A DNA stretch of 64,000 nucleotides from Fragum whitleyi (taxonomy: Eukaryota > Mollusca > Bivalvia > Cardiida > Cardiidae). A program made the translations under genes and the position numbers. Under the pieces are notes generated by a model. It had not been told where the DNA came from. It was given only the letters and a program-made list of their open reading frames with translations, and searched no databases. The DNA lies in contig OX411544.1 of NCBI GenBank assembly GCA_948146395.1, forward strand, positions 32,942,457 to 33,006,456, in the 5' to 3' direction. Of the stretch, positions 32,346 to 44,852 are shown one piece after another. The stretch's first letter is position 1. Each line of letters begins with the position of its first letter.

Positions 32346-33280
32346 GAGTCAGATTTATCAAAATATTAAGAAGAAAAGTGTGAAATATCACACTAATGTG
32401 TTAAATTTACCTTTAACTGTATCCTGCCTTATTCACACATTATACTTTAGTAAATTAATAATCAAGCCAGGGTTTTAGTCTGACATCAAGAAAACGGGGT
32501 CCAAAGGACTCAACCATTGGGGTCTTAGGGGTCCTCTTATTCAGTTTGGGAGTCCCTGCTCTAGATAAAGACTATTTATTTTAGAGCAATGATCTAGATT
32601 TATTGTGCCTTTAAAGCTATCCCCTGTTTAAAGGTTAAGAAATTATTGGTAATTTATAATTACTTGTCTCTCAACTTCAGGAAAGAATTGAAGACTGTAT
32701 AAAACAGTATTCAATTCTATTCTGATGTTGATCTCTAGAGGGTCCACAGGACTCATATAAGATAGTTTTGAGGGTCCTGGCTACCTATATGGGAGTCTCA
32801 GACTCGCAAAACCTGCGTCCCTTAAAATCCTGATTAAGCTATATTATATATGTGAATAAAATAAATATTAAGCATAGTTCATTTCTGCTATTTCTTATAA
32901 TTGATTTATCTATTTTAGGTTAGTGTTCATATATACACAAACTTTGTCATCTATTTACGAGCCATTAATTTGTATACCCTTTTGCTTAATTCATTATCAA
33001 AGTCTTATTTTTTTTCAAAAAATGAAATTGAACAGTTAATTAAAAGGTTATTGTAATAATTCCTTTTGTGCATGAAAATAAAAGTATTTTTCTATTTACT
33101 AAAGTCTAAAAATAAAAGATATAATATACCTCTGGCATTTTTACCCATGGCATTATTACCTATGACATTTTTACCATATTTACTCTGGCATTATTACCTA
33201 TGGCATTTTTACCTCTGACATTTTTACCTATGGCATTTTTACCTCTGGCATTTTTACCGCACACCGAAGTCACAATATCT

Positions 33281-33352
33281 ATGGCTCAGCGAAAAACAGT
33301 TGTAACTGCCTATATGTTTATAGGCAGTTACAACTGTTTTGCCATGAGCCAT
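33281..33352. repeat. H1 palindromic hairpin (copy 7)
   Basis: ATGGCTCAGCGAAAAACAG with CTGTTTTGCCATGAGCCAT; inner stem TTGTAACTGCCTATA / TATAGGCAGTTACAA is perfect. It directly follows FB2. Confidence 0.9.
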
Positions 33353-34436
33353 CGATATATAACAGTACCAAAAAGAGTGTCTACCGTTAGAGTCAGGATA
33401 AGTTAGTTGTGTTGGCTGTTCAAATCTTATTTAACTTGCTGTTATTGAAAGGGTTTGTCCTAAATTCTTTCATAGTAAATTACTAATATATAAACAGTTA
33501 GATGTTGAATCAGTCTTTCACTGAAAATTTAGATTAACAACAAAAAAACATTTTGAGTTTTTACAGGATGATTACACCCATCTCAACAGTATTGCAATTG
33601 TTATTTTCTGGCAGCATTTTAGCCTACTCATAATTTTCTGTTTTTTCTCAAAGTCAAAAAATTGACATGTACATTTCATCCAAGCCATTTAAAATGTCCA
33701 TCCCTAAAAATCATTCACACATAGTTATGAGACAAATGGTGCACATGACAATATATTTTGCAAATTTTTGTTTGAAAGTTGGCGGAAATTAATTTCAGGG
33801 CCCAAGAAATGTGTTTTAAAATAAGCCAAGTCAGGGCTTCGCATTAAATTCTATAGCAAATCACAATCATAACTTTTCTTGTGGGAAGTCTTATAAAGGA
33901 AGCACTTAATTAGCATGCTTTTAATGACTGACTAATTGCGATTCTGATTCATATCTTAGTTAACACAAGGGGTCTTTTCATTGTGAGTGGACTATGTAAT
34001 ATCGCTATAACTTATTCATCATTTCCTGAACACTTCAAGAAAATTTCCCACATCTTCACCAAATTGAATTGCTTAATGATCCTCACATTATTACAACCTT
34101 AACAAGTTTTTTATTTTCAAATTCTTTCATGATAAATTAATTTTGCAGATGCAGTCATTTAGAAAGACATTTTTACAGATGAGACTACCGGTAAATAAGC
34201 ACCAAACCTGCCCCGAGTCCTCTCAGAAAAAAACAAGTGCTTGCAAGTGCCTAAATTCTTCTTAAAATACACTGTAGACATGATTTTCTGTAGATTAATT
34301 GTACTCCCAAATTTTCAAAAGGTATGACAATGTATGTTGCATACAAATACATTTCTAAAAGGATTATGTTTTGAAAATCAAAACTGTTTTCTGACTTAAT
34401 AGAATTTAATTTACAGTGTAAACTATGACAAATTGA

Positions 34437-34907
34437 GGGGTCAGCACAAAAGTATACTGCAAGTATTCTGTGTTATTAATGAACTGGCAGGGCAGGGCTT
34501 AGCAGTGACGTAATTTGGCGAGTTAACTATTAAATATTTTGGGTTCATTGAAAAGTAAGTCAGCAATAATCATAAACGCTTGCAAATAACTGTATAACTC
34601 TAACCTAAAATCAAAAGGATTCACGTGCTTAGATAGAGTGAACACATTTCATTAGTTGGTTACCTAAGTATCGTAACTTTAGCTCAGACAAGCTGAGGTT
34701 ACGAGGGTTTGGTTACCATCCTTCGATTTAAGGTCTCAAGTTATTTATATCGACTCTCTATAGAAGTAAGTAATTTTAAAAGAAAGCTGATTTACCCTAA
34801 CCTTAAGTGCAACGACCAATGTCTTGGGCTCCGCCCTGCCAGGGCATTTATTCTGGATAATACCTATAAATATATAGGCACTCACAAAAGTTTTGTGCTG
34901 ACCCCTT
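34437..34907. mobile_element. Inverted-repeat element, about 470 bp
   Basis: GGGGTCAGCACAAAA at the left and TTTTGTGCTGACCCC at the right; further in, CTGGCAGGGCAGGGCTTAGC is answered by GGGCTCCGCCCTGCCAG. Resembles the hairpin families in layout but has a longer centre. Confidence 0.7.
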
Positions 34908-35417
34908 GCAATACAAGCAATACCTTTGCAAATCACTCTTGTATATTGGTTACTCCTCTTCATTCTAATTCACCATAAAAATATATCCACCAAGCTACTA
35001 TATCATAGATTGTACAAATCATTTCCCCATAAAAATCTTTAAGATTTATATTTTTATTTGTGTATAATCAAAAGGACTTGAAAGGACTTGAATAAAAAAG
35101 GTATTATCTCTCAGTCAGGCTGACCTGCCTTTGTTCTCTAACAAATATCATTTTTATATCAAACAAAACACTTAAATACTTCCCTAGAGCTGATCCTATC
35201 TTAGTTTACTTACATTATATTACATCTAATCACAGATTTATTTTGAAAAACAACAACAACAAAAACATTTTTCATTTCCACGGTGTTTAAATTTTCAACA
35301 AAGAGAAATAAGTTGTCTTTTTCATAATTTTGGGATTGCAATCTTTTCTGCATGCTGCAATTCTTTTAATTTGGTTCTCTCTAAACAGTTGTCATTTTAG
35401 ATTGTTATCAGGATTTA

Positions 35418-35664
35418 TTAACCCTTGCCACACTAAACCAAGAATATTCCTGCTTTGTCAGGAGATATAGACAGGCATCAGCCTGCATATATGTGCAGTC
35501 TGATGTTAGTCTACAACACCTGTTTCTCAGTTTCAAACCAGAACTGTCAATAGATTCAGTTTTTCAAATAAAAATTTACATACATTTGGTTCTTTCAGTG
35601 ATTTTTGCTCTTTGATTTTGATGATTTTTTTTAGCCAAAATTTATTAAGCATGACAAGGGTTAA
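35418..35664. mobile_element. H4 element, short complete copy (247 bp)
   Basis: Ends TTAACCCTTGCCACACT and AGCATGACAAGGGTTAA, with GCATCAGCCTGCATATATGT / GTGCAGTCTGATG in the interior. It gives the unexpanded form of the 950-bp element at 9185-10135. Confidence 0.75.
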
Positions 35665-36261
35665 CAAATAACTTTCCAAAGTAGCCACCAGCCACAATAA
35701 AACACATAAAAATGCACTTATTCCTGCTTTCTACAAATTTATTCTATGAATTTCCAGCCATGAAATCTTAACTCTTTAAAATCGAAACATCTGGAAACAA
35801 TCTATTGTCGTCTGAGTAGACAGCCAAAACAACATATCTACAATTTCATTCAAACTGTTGATATGTCAATTTGGTCACCCAACAACAGTATAATTAAAAT
35901 GCATTTTTTCTTAGCAATTTCAAACAATATCTATGACAATCATAATTACTGCGAGTGAGTGAACGGAAAAATCAAATATAACCACATTAGGCGTTATGGT
36001 TTTACGATATTTAAATATATAGAGTATGTACGGGGTTTTTTTCTTTTCTCAGAGTTTTATATTCCTTCAAAATGACTGTTTCATAAATTGAATGTTTTTA
36101 TTTATTATAACAATTTTACTAAAAAGATTTTGACAGTTATAATGTGAATTTATAGTTGTTGTCTTTATTGATGAATTATTAAAGAACAAATTATTTGATA
36201 AAAATAATGACCAGTCATGCAGAAAAATACCATCTCTGAAAAAAAAAATAATCGGAAATTG

Positions 36262-36333
36262 ATGATTCAGTTCAAAACAGTTGTGACTGCCTATAACCAT
36301 ATAGGTAGTTAAAACTGTTTCACACTGAGCCAT
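36262..36333. repeat. H1 palindromic hairpin (copy 8)
   Basis: ATGATTCAGTTCAAAACAG with CTGTTTCACACTGAGCCAT; inner ACTGCCTATA/TATAGGTAGT. Confidence 0.82.
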
Positions 36334-37659
36334 CTAAATAAAAACTAACTTCCAACAAAATTGAACCAGATTGCAGGTAAAAATTCTAGAATTACGTCCT
36401 ATATGACCCTATTTCTTCAACATTTTGCAAGACTTATTACTTCATCCTAAACTATCTTAAAGTTAGCAAAAAAAAGATTCCAAGCTTTTGTTCAGCATAA
36501 GGTCTACATCAAAGGGTTATCTTAATTATGGGAAAGTCCAAGTTTTTGTATGGTGGAAATTAATTACAAAGAAGATTTTCTCCTGAAAACAGCCTCTATG
36601 CCCCCTGGTGATTGAATACACAGTGTCAAAGACCCAGGCCATTCTGTAGAATCAAATCACTGGGATTATCTTCTGACACTTTCATTAATGTAATTCTGCA
36701 TTTGCATAATCTTGTTATACCAAACAGTTGATATAATTTTTGTAAGACCTGCATAATAGGAATGGTTGAAACTTGGGGGCACTATCTTAACAATAATTGC
36801 TCTGTTCTAGCAGACTGTAAAAACTAGAAATCATAAACTTTTAAGTCAGATTTGGTTGATAAATAAGTTCTAAAAGCTTAGAATATAAATCAGAGGGCTT
36901 GTGTTGTAGAAAGATTTTAAACTGCTTTCATTTCAACATTCTCAGTGCTTATAAGATGCAGTCTCATCTTAGCCTATCCTGTCTGACAGAGCTTTGTGAA
37001 CATCAATGGAAGGGTTAAAATAGAACCATATTGTCAATTTAGACTATCAAATGGTCCCCGGAGATGCGGGGGATGTTCTACCTGTGTCTTCTTTTAGAAT
37101 CCTGATAACAAAATGACAATTGAATTTTATAGTACACAAGGGACAGTGTAGGCTGGTAATTCAAGATCTGCTTTCAGAATAGTTGGAAACAAAAATAGTT
37201 GCTTAAGTGGCAATTTATTACAACCCAGCACCATCTTTTTAACGATACCTATATTAAATACAAATTTGATATAACATGTGTGTGTTCTTATACCAACACA
37301 ATAGTATTTACATTTATTTCAAACTAATTTTTCAAAGAATAATCTGTATCTTAATCTTTCAATATAGAGTAGTCTTAGATTATGTCTTCTGTTGTAGAAT
37401 ATATAAAAATAACATCATTAAGAATAATATAAAGTAACCAAGCCTATAGACCTTGCTTTTTTCTTGTTTTTAAATGCGGTATACACTTATTTCTCCAATA
37501 TTATACTTTATTTTTCTTATAAAAATCTTTACAATTTTGAGTTTTTATACTTTACTATTTGTTTTAGGAGCCTTACAAGAATGAGGAAGTTAAGGGTTGG
37601 AACTACAGTACATATTGTTGCTGGGTGATCAAATCCTTGTATCTACAACTTATTTTAAC

Positions 37660-37850
37660 CCTTTCATGTTTTACAAAATTTTGGACCTGTCCAAATTCAA
37701 AGGTTTTGCAGACGAAAATTTAAAGTGGATTTAATTTGAAAAATAACCATTTAGTAGGGTAGAAAATAGTGTAGAAAAAGAATAAATTGCTTGTCAGAAG
37801 CAATTTTTTTCTTTTTTCACAATGTTTTCTCTATCAAAAAATCACAGGCA
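37660..37850. repeat. H5 dispersed repeat with AAATTGCTTG hairpin
   Basis: AAATTGCTTGTCAGAAGCAATTT forms a small hairpin inside a region that shares ATTTTGGACC and GAAAACATT-type words with loci near 480-620, 3600-3770 and 61855-61925. Element limits are unclear. Confidence 0.5.
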
Positions 37851-38159
37851 AGTAAAAAGCCGGGATTAAACAGCTAAGGGTTTAGTTGTAAATACAAGAT
37901 TTTGATCTCCCACTGAAGATATTTCATTCATAAAATTTAAAAAGGTAAATCAGTTGACATATATTTACACTTTGATAATGTAAAATTTTCTCATTTAATG
38001 ATCAGGTGTAAATATATGTATTAAAGTAATCTATATATAGAAACGATATCAAAAGCTTGTACATGACACAAATAGGTCTATAAACAAATTTTGATTCCTA
38101 AAAAAAAATATACATCAGTTTGAAAACAGGAAAAAACATGAAAAATGTCATCAACTAAC

Positions 38160-38271
38160 CTTGAAAATGTCGTGGCAAAAGAGGGTTATGAGCCATTTTG
38201 TCCTCATTATTGTTGTTAAACTCCGCGATACTGTCGTCTGCCTCAAGTTCAAGATAAACAGGGATATCCAT
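38160..38271 (-). CDS. First coding exon B (37 residues plus one base)
   Basis: A short alternative first exon giving the 398-residue isoform. It reads MDIPVYLELE, an acidic stretch (EADDSIAEF), a run of four Asn, then NPLLPRHFQ. The ATG (38271-38269) has G at -3 and G at +4, and an in-frame TAA lies 13 codons upstream (38308-38310), so translation should begin here. The donor is CAAG/GTTAGT at 38160/38159, phase 1, matching exons A and C, and the joined codon is Gly. Splicing to exon 2 removes about 22.4 kb. Support is indirect (open frame, start, upstream stop, donor phase) because the exon is only 112 nt. It lies in non-repetitive sequence, unlike most of the surrounding intron. Whether it is used, and in which cells, needs transcript evidence. 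Confidence 0.72.
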
Positions 38272-38704
38272 AACAAATAATACTAGAGTTATCTCCCTTT
38301 GCCCACTTTATCAAAGTTTTTTTTCAAATCATGATTTTCACTCCTTCCTTATTTTTTTAATTTTAACACAACACTATGATTTGATCTTGATCTTTCAGTG
38401 ATGTTATGATTTGGATGTAATGATTTGGTGTTGACTTACACCTATAAAAGAACTCTTACGTGAATCCAGAAACTTGCACAGGGGTTGTTTCCCTTGATAT
38501 AGTGGATTGCTTGGGAAAGAGTAAAACATGCAAAATTTCAAGTAAAAATCTTTAATAATAACAGAGATTACTATTAATGTTTAAATCTGTCACATCAATA
38601 ATTCTTCTGACAGATACTTGATTAAATCACTAGTATTCTGGTAAACACTGAGGTTTGGAAGACTGGAAAACTTTGACCATCTTCTAAAGAGATCTGTACA
38701 AAAA

Positions 38705-38942
38705 TTGAGCCTGTGGTTGACATTTCCAACAATTTAAAATGTTCATGAGGGGCAAACATTGAGTAGCCTAGACAGTCACATACTGTAATTATCAAGTAAC
38801 CTGATGGTCTACAGATACTTTGAGACCTAATCAGTCTACTAAATGTATAGTGAATTAAGACTCTGTGCAAATGCACAGACTGGTCAGAGTCTTTACTTTG
38901 TGGTTATTTGAAATTGTTGTAAATCTCATGCACAGGCTCAAT
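38705..38942. mobile_element. MITE-like element, family M1 (copy 2)
   Basis: TTGAGCCTGTGGTTGACATT at the left and CATGCACAGGCTCAAT at the right; inner TTCCAACAATTT / AAATTGTTGTAAA. It lies about 430 bp upstream of first exon B on the gene strand. Confidence 0.8.
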
Positions 38943-39310
38943 TAATATTATCAGATACACAAGTAAATGATCTAAAATGCATGATTTCTACTTACTTTCA
39001 CTAAAGCTCTTTACAGTTAGACACAATCTTGATATATTTACCCTCCTTCCGCCTTATTTTGAATAGTAATACTTGTATCAAAAAGAAATTAAGAAAAAAA
39101 AATCTACCTTCAAAATACTTAATCATAGGAAAAGATAGGACTATTATAATCTGTACATTTACCTAATGGCTCTATTCAAATTTAGTTACCAGTTATATTT
39201 ACTTTTCAAATGAGTCATTACATTAATCAAAACAATTAAATTGAAAAGTACTATAATTTTTTTTACATGTAGATTTAACAAAATTTTAAACTGCAGTTCA
39301 TATGGACTTA

Positions 39311-39558
39311 TATATGTGTTCCATCACGCAAAAAGGGACCATATGGGAACTTTATAAAATAAATATTTGAAAAAGAGATTGGGGTCGGCATCAGTGAACC
39401 AGAGGTTGTATTTCTAAAATTTTTATATCGAAAGGTAAATTGATCATTCCAGATTCAGAAAATCAGCCAAGTTAGAAATTCCCACAGTCTAACTAGGGTC
39501 AACACTTTACGCACTACCAAGATGGTCCCTTTTCCGGTGATGGATCACTTTATATATA
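39311..39558. mobile_element. MITE-like element, family M2 (copy 2)
   Basis: Ends ATATGTGTTCCATCACGC and GTGATGGATCACTTTATAT; AAAAAGGGACCATATGGGAA is opposite AAGATGGTCCCTTTT. Confidence 0.75.
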
Positions 39559-39649
39559 TATCCAATTAACAGAACAAAATCCCTAGTTCAAAGAAAAATA
39601 TTCAAGATACAAAGAAGTATTATCCACTTAAACAGAACTTCAGATAAAT

Positions 39650-39812
39650 CTAGAGGTGGTAAATTTGACTTAACGTCTAAATATTTCAAAAATAATGCAA
39701 CAAACTCATTGTAGAGGGTACTCAACTTGTTAAGACAATTCAAATGAGTACACACAACATACAGTTTCATTGAGAAACACCAAATTTAGAATGACTTTAC
39801 CCCCTCTTAAAT
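39650..39812. repeat. H3 palindromic element (copy 3)
   Basis: AGAGGTGGTAAATTTGACTT outer arm with AATGACTTTACCCCCTCT on the right, and TTAAGACAATTCAAATGAGT in the core. The left core arm is degraded. Confidence 0.72.
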
Positions 39813-40149
39813 ATATCTCTGTCTTTAACAACTAATATCAGAACTCGTTAATCCGACACAAAGTTCCTGTTAGTGTAATCCCATATGAGTTCCCGTCTTT
39901 ATAAAAGAGAAATAGAACGTAGAAGATCTGTAAGAGCATTCTATAGATTTTTCTACGGAACAAAGCATAACCTCCGATCACTGTCACTCAGAGGCATTCT
40001 TCCTAATTATCAATAACGATAGAGTTTTGATGTGGAGTGTCAGAGAGATAGTGATAAACAGAAATATTCATAGAAATGTCAAAAATGTCTATAAATCAAT
40101 CTGGTATACTATGTTTCTAGAGCATTTAGAGAAAAACAAGTTGAGTGAG

Positions 40150-40372
40150 TGGTTTAAACCTATTCATTTTACATCCATTGGGAAACAAGTTCTTACAACT
40201 TAGATTAATCCCTCTTGATTCTGCTTCTTGTAAAATTCACCAGTACTCTCGCTGGAAGTGTGGGCCAATGAAAGAGCCAAGATTGATAGCTGCTCCGAGG
40301 AATTGAACTCAGGACCTTCCGGTCAAAAGGCAGACGCTCTACCTCCAGGGCCATTGGTTCAATAATGGCACA
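40150..40372 (-). mobile_element. SINE-B copy with clear tRNA-like head
   Basis: The head at about 40295-40365, read on the minus strand, has GGAGGTAGAGCGTCTGCC (box A region) and TCCTGAGTTCAATTCCTCGG (box B region), close to a real tRNA but without a proper acceptor stem. The body follows with GTGTGGGCCAATGAAAG and GGGAAACAAGTTCTTAC. Confidence 0.72.
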
Positions 40373-40777
40373 ATGGGACAATAAATCCTACAAATTGACA
40401 TGTGCTTTAAAGGCAAACAGCAAGCAGCCTGGACAGTGCATACACTGCATTAAGAATATTTCCTGATCGATCTTTTACAGGAATTTTTGGTCAGTAACAA
40501 GGGCAAAGTAAAGACTCTGATAATGCTTTGCCAATGGAAAAAAAAAATCTGACTAATTAATGCTAGAAATTATCATTTTAAGCTCTATTTTCAATAATTG
40601 TCAATTATCAATCAAATTCAATTCATATTATTATTATAATATGTCGGTAGCTTCAAATGGTTAATTTGACAGAACTCCACCACCCTTATACTACTGAATT
40701 TAAGTTGGTTTCTCAAACATTTCTAATTGATGGGGTAATTATTTCAACTTGTCTCTGGCTTCCATTTTCCCTTTAAT

Positions 40778-41775
40778 AACAAGAGCCATGTTGGACATGG
40801 GCATAAGTCCCCTACCGGCTTTGTTTGTCTCAATGTTTTCCCACGCCAATTCTATCAGGGACGTCAAAACCAGGTCTTGTTAAAGGGTTAAACAAGACTT
40901 ACATGAGTTGTTGTCTCTGCTGTGCCCACTATACAATTCATGGAAGCAATAGACAGATGCAAGAAATAGTATCAATAACAGTTACCTTGTCTGATCCAAG
41001 ATGTTTTTCTTCAGTCTTGTTGGTAAGAAATGAGAACTTTGACTGGAGGTGATTAATACTGCTGCATCACCACCCTGACTAACATGGCTTATAAATTTTT
41101 TTACATTTTAAAACAGGTTTCATCAAGTTAGCTTGCTTAGTTATTAAGTTATTGCAGGATCCATTTTTTGCCATATTTTTACTATTTCCGTTACCATAGC
41201 AACCGCACTTTTTGTCAAAGAACAAAGATAAAATGATGTGCATAATCTACACATTGCCATCTAGTCATATACCAAGTCTCATCAAATTAGCTTGCTTACT
41301 TATTAACTTATCGCAGGATCCAATATTTTTTGCCATATTTTCACTATTTCCGTAACCATAGCAACAACAATTTTAGTCTAAAAACAAAAATAAAATGATG
41401 TGCATAATCTACACATTGCCATATAGTCATATACCAAGTCTCATCAAACTAGCTTGCTTAGTTATTATCTTATCGCAGGATCCAATTTTTGGCCATATTT
41501 TCACTATTTCTGTAACCATAGCAACCTCAATTTAAGTCGAAAAACAAAAATAAAATGATGTGCATAATCTACACATTGCCATCTAGTCATATACCAACTT
41601 TCATCAAAAACGCTTGCTTAGTTATTAAGTTATCGCGGGATCAAGATTTGAGCGGACAGACGGACAGACGGATGGACGGACAGACGGACAGACAGACGGA
41701 CGGACAGACGGACGGACAGACGGAGGGCAAACCTATAGTCCCCTCCGGTGTGAACACCGGTAGGGGACTAACAAA
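40778..41775 (+). mobile_element. Pearl-like element P10 with 160-bp core repeats
   Basis: Starts AACAAGAG then CCATGTTGGACATGG (hairpin) and AGTCCCCTACCGG; ends CCGGTAGGGGACTAACAAAG, so the subterminal sequences pair perfectly over 13 bp. AAAATGATG recurs at 41230, 41392 and 41552. GGACAGACGG simple sequence covers about 41645-41730. Same terminal family as 2055-3023. Confidence 0.87.
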
Positions 41776-42125
41776 GTAGAAACTGGGCAGTTTAGGCTAA
41801 GATCAGAACAGTCTACTAAAGCTTTGCCTACGGCAGTTTATTGACATACACAGTTTGAGAAGGTTAACATTTTTTTACAAAAATTTATATCTGTCGATCC
41901 ATTTGTAAGGACAAAGAGGAAATGTAATAGCCAAAGCGGGCCACAATAACTGGATTGAGCTGTCGCATGGAATATATGAGTTTGGTCAGAACTAAAACAT
42001 GACATCTTCAGATTCTCAAACAATATTGAATTCTTGAGGGAAAAAACAAAACAGTCCAAAACAGAGTAGCAAAATAAATTATTTTAACTTTATCAACAAT
42101 ATTCTATGTTAACTTTCACATAGTG

Positions 42126-42195
42126 ATGGCTCAGCCCATAACTATTGTAACTGCCTTTAAACATAAGGCAGTTGCAACTGTTTTGTTCTCAGCCA
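42126..42195. repeat. H1 palindromic hairpin (copy 9)
   Basis: ATGGCTCAGCCCATAACTAT and AACTGTTTTGTTCTCAGCCA with TTGTAACTGCCTT / AAGGCAGTTGCAA. Confidence 0.82.
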
Positions 42196-43819
42196 TTGCT
42201 ACTAATTTGGAAGCAAACTTTTATAAGTACTTGTAAACTTTCAGGAACTTACAAAATTGTTGTTTGCTATGACCTTTGACATCACAAGCATCATAAATAT
42301 GCAAAGGATCTTGCAAGTTTTTGATCTTATATCAATTCATTTAAGAGAGCTGACAACAGCTAGAAATCACAAAAATCACCAATGCAGGCTGAATAACAGA
42401 AATAGCGAAGGCTGATGCAGTGACATTGATGGAATTAGCCTATCCTAGTAATCCAAGTTCTTTATTGAATAAGGAATCATTTATAGATCAACCCCCGTAG
42501 TTGTCTTTAAGGCATAGAATATTGGTTCCTGTTGATAATTTGTGGGAGGACTCGGTGGGATCAAATATCACTTAATGCTTTTACGGAACTTGATCTTCTT
42601 ATTGAAGGTCCCCTTTGAGAATTACGAAGTACAATAACCGATTATTTAGAGAAGCTGTAAATGAAGAGCTTAGCCTAACTCTGTGATGTAAACAAGGGCT
42701 TCGGCAAACAAACGTCCAAACTACAGCGTTATCCAAAGCCGAGTTTCATCAAAATTAACATAAATACTTAACTGAGTAGAAATTGTTTATTTGAAATCTT
42801 TATCATATATAATAGTTCATTTCTAATTCCCCAAAGAACATGGTAGCCGATATTTCCTTACTTTCCCTTTCTTCAGTTTTAACACGCCATGCCAATAAAT
42901 AATCAGACAAATCAGAAGTCTCAATATGTTTTGACCAATGAAACAAGAGGATACAACACACCAATGATTTCCATGCTTACATTAGGTTTTACCTGTCTCT
43001 GTATCAATAGATTGAGACAGGCTCGCCAGTCAAGTCATTTTAGAAATTTTCCTTAGATATTATCCATGGTTTCTTTGGGGAAGTTGCAAATTTTATTTGT
43101 GTAAATACAAATTACTTATTTATGCAACTTGTATTTATGAAAAAGTTTTCAATAGTTAAGTACAAGAATTTTCTTTTATTTTACATCAAATGTATCTTAT
43201 AAATTGCGCAATATTTGATTAAGGGCTTATCTTTATATCTTACAGTGCAAAAAAAAATAACGATAAAGCCCAAGGTAACCACAGATTAGGACTCTTCCTC
43301 CTTTGGGAGTATCTCCAAATAAAATAGCCTCCCTTGAGCAATTCATGCCCAGGTTATAATATTTACAAAATATCCTACATATTGAAATTTTTCTGAATTT
43401 GTTAAAAATAATTGTCCTCTATGGCATAGGGATGATTGAAAATAACAAGAGTTGTCTGCGGACATCGTATAGCTCGCCCAAACAGCTGCTTGTCACAAAC
43501 AGCGCTTGACTGAAGACCAAAGTTCAAAGTGGTTTCTTCCAATGTTAAAGTCCATGAACTAATATATATCTGTTTGAGTAGTAATTAAGAAATATAAAAA
43601 CTTTTTTATTTTAATTGCATGTATAAGGTTAGGGTAAAGTGAAAGCCTACAAGCAGATGAGGTTACCAATGGAATTTCTTTGTATCAAACATGAAGTTTT
43701 TCTTTAAAATTTTTCTAAGTCCACAAAAGGTCAAGATCAAGGTCAAATTGTGAAGGACCTTGGTCTCTGTAGAAGCCTATCACCTAGTGAGTATGTGTAT
43801 GAAGTATTATTGATCTACA

Positions 43820-44852
43820 ATGACCTGGCACTCATTAAATATTCCTTTTGACCCCTATTGATAGTTGGATATTATGTTTCTTAATATAGACTTTAACTCC
43901 CGAAGTTTAGATCCAATAAAATGTATCATATCCCAAAACGCGTACGGAAATTTAGCGCAGGTGGTTTGGCTGTTATCTCAAAACCGAAATGACACAGGTT
44001 AAAGCGGGGACATGATCATTTATAATTCCTTTTTTTACGGTAACAATGTTTTACCTATTTTGAGACAAAAGTGTAGGCTATCTTAGTTCTAACAGTCAGA
44101 CTTTTTTAAAAGATTTGATCATTGCAAAGTGTAAATAATAAAAGTGAATTATGGAAACAATAACAATTATGTATCTCGTTTTGTAGTTCAAAATACATCG
44201 CAAGCGAAACTGATCAATTGAACTTGTGAAATGTATCTATAACAACTTTATTTTACAATTCATGACGGTATGAAAATAAAAGCCTATACTTTGTTTGATT
44301 GCGTTTTTCGAATTCCCTTTTAGGTGCGATTATGTTATTAATGTTAAACACTTGATTCTTATCGTATCTTATATTTCAATATCATAAAGCAAATGAGATT
44401 ACTAGTTGGACTAACTTTTAGTGCAAATTTACTGAATACTAAATGTTATTTTCATTAGGGTATGAAACTCTTTTTTCTGGGCGATCAGAATACAATAGTC
44501 TTGGTTGGTGCAACAATAAAAATCAAATTATATGAGCATGAAAAAAAAAAATGCAACTGACAAAAAATGATAATAAAAGAACAATTAAAGGGTCAATGTA
44601 AGAAATAAATGAAAAAAGATAAATAAATAGATAAATAATCACAAGGATTAAAACATGTATCACTGTCGGGTATCGAACTCAACCCGACAAGTGAACGCTT
44701 TACGGGAAGGCGTCTGTAACCAATATACTACAGCTACTTATTCAGACTATGTGAGATAGTATGAATAAATCGGTAAAACGTAATTTTAAGCTGCGGATTT
44801 ACTCGATCACTGACGGAAGTTAATGAGTGCCAGGTCATTTTAGATAATTAAT
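43820..44852. mobile_element. 1-kb element E1 (copy 2), inserted into P4
   Basis: Same ends as 23060-24076 (ATGACCTGGCACTCATTAA / TTAATGAGTGCCAGGTCAT) but in inverted orientation; the box-B-like TCGGGTATCGAACTCAACCC and the TGTAACCAATATACTACAGC segment correspond to its tRNA-like head. The second tRNA-like end lies at about 43955-44015. Confidence 0.8.

Larger units (their letters stand above)
29582..33258. mobile_element. Foldback element FB2 with minisatellite arms
   Basis: The left arm (29582-29693) is a short-period repeat of GGTAAAAATGCCATA with variants GTCA and AATAATGCC. The right arm (about 33130-33258) is its inverted counterpart with the same order of variants, including the distinctive AGAGTAAATATGGTAAAAAT step. 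Between them lie AT-rich DNA, a 66-bp tandem duplication and the nested pearl-like pair at 30074-32345. Without that insertion the element would be about 1.4 kb. Confidence 0.78.
17155..38159 (-). other. Long intron between first exons B and A: repeats, no coding exon recognised
   Basis: For transcripts from B or C this is intronic. Besides the listed elements it contains apparently unclassified AT-rich DNA at about 17185-17870, 18120-19020, 19600-20030, 21620-22210, 33360-34430, 34910-35410, 35670-36250 and 36340-37650. A segment near 17331-17360 recurs inverted near 29240-29272, so it is a dispersed repeat too. The first 150 bases or so upstream of 17154 should hold the 5' end and promoter of isoform A; I see no convincing core-promoter motif. 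Confidence 0.6.

Noticed and set aside
40295..40365. tRNA gene on the minus strand
   Set aside because: Box A and B are good, but no 7-bp acceptor stem closes and it is attached to a SINE-B body.
41640..41735. GGACAGACGG-rich minisatellite as an independent locus
   Set aside because: The same kind of simple sequence occurs just before the 3' end of every complete pearl-like element, so it is part of P10.
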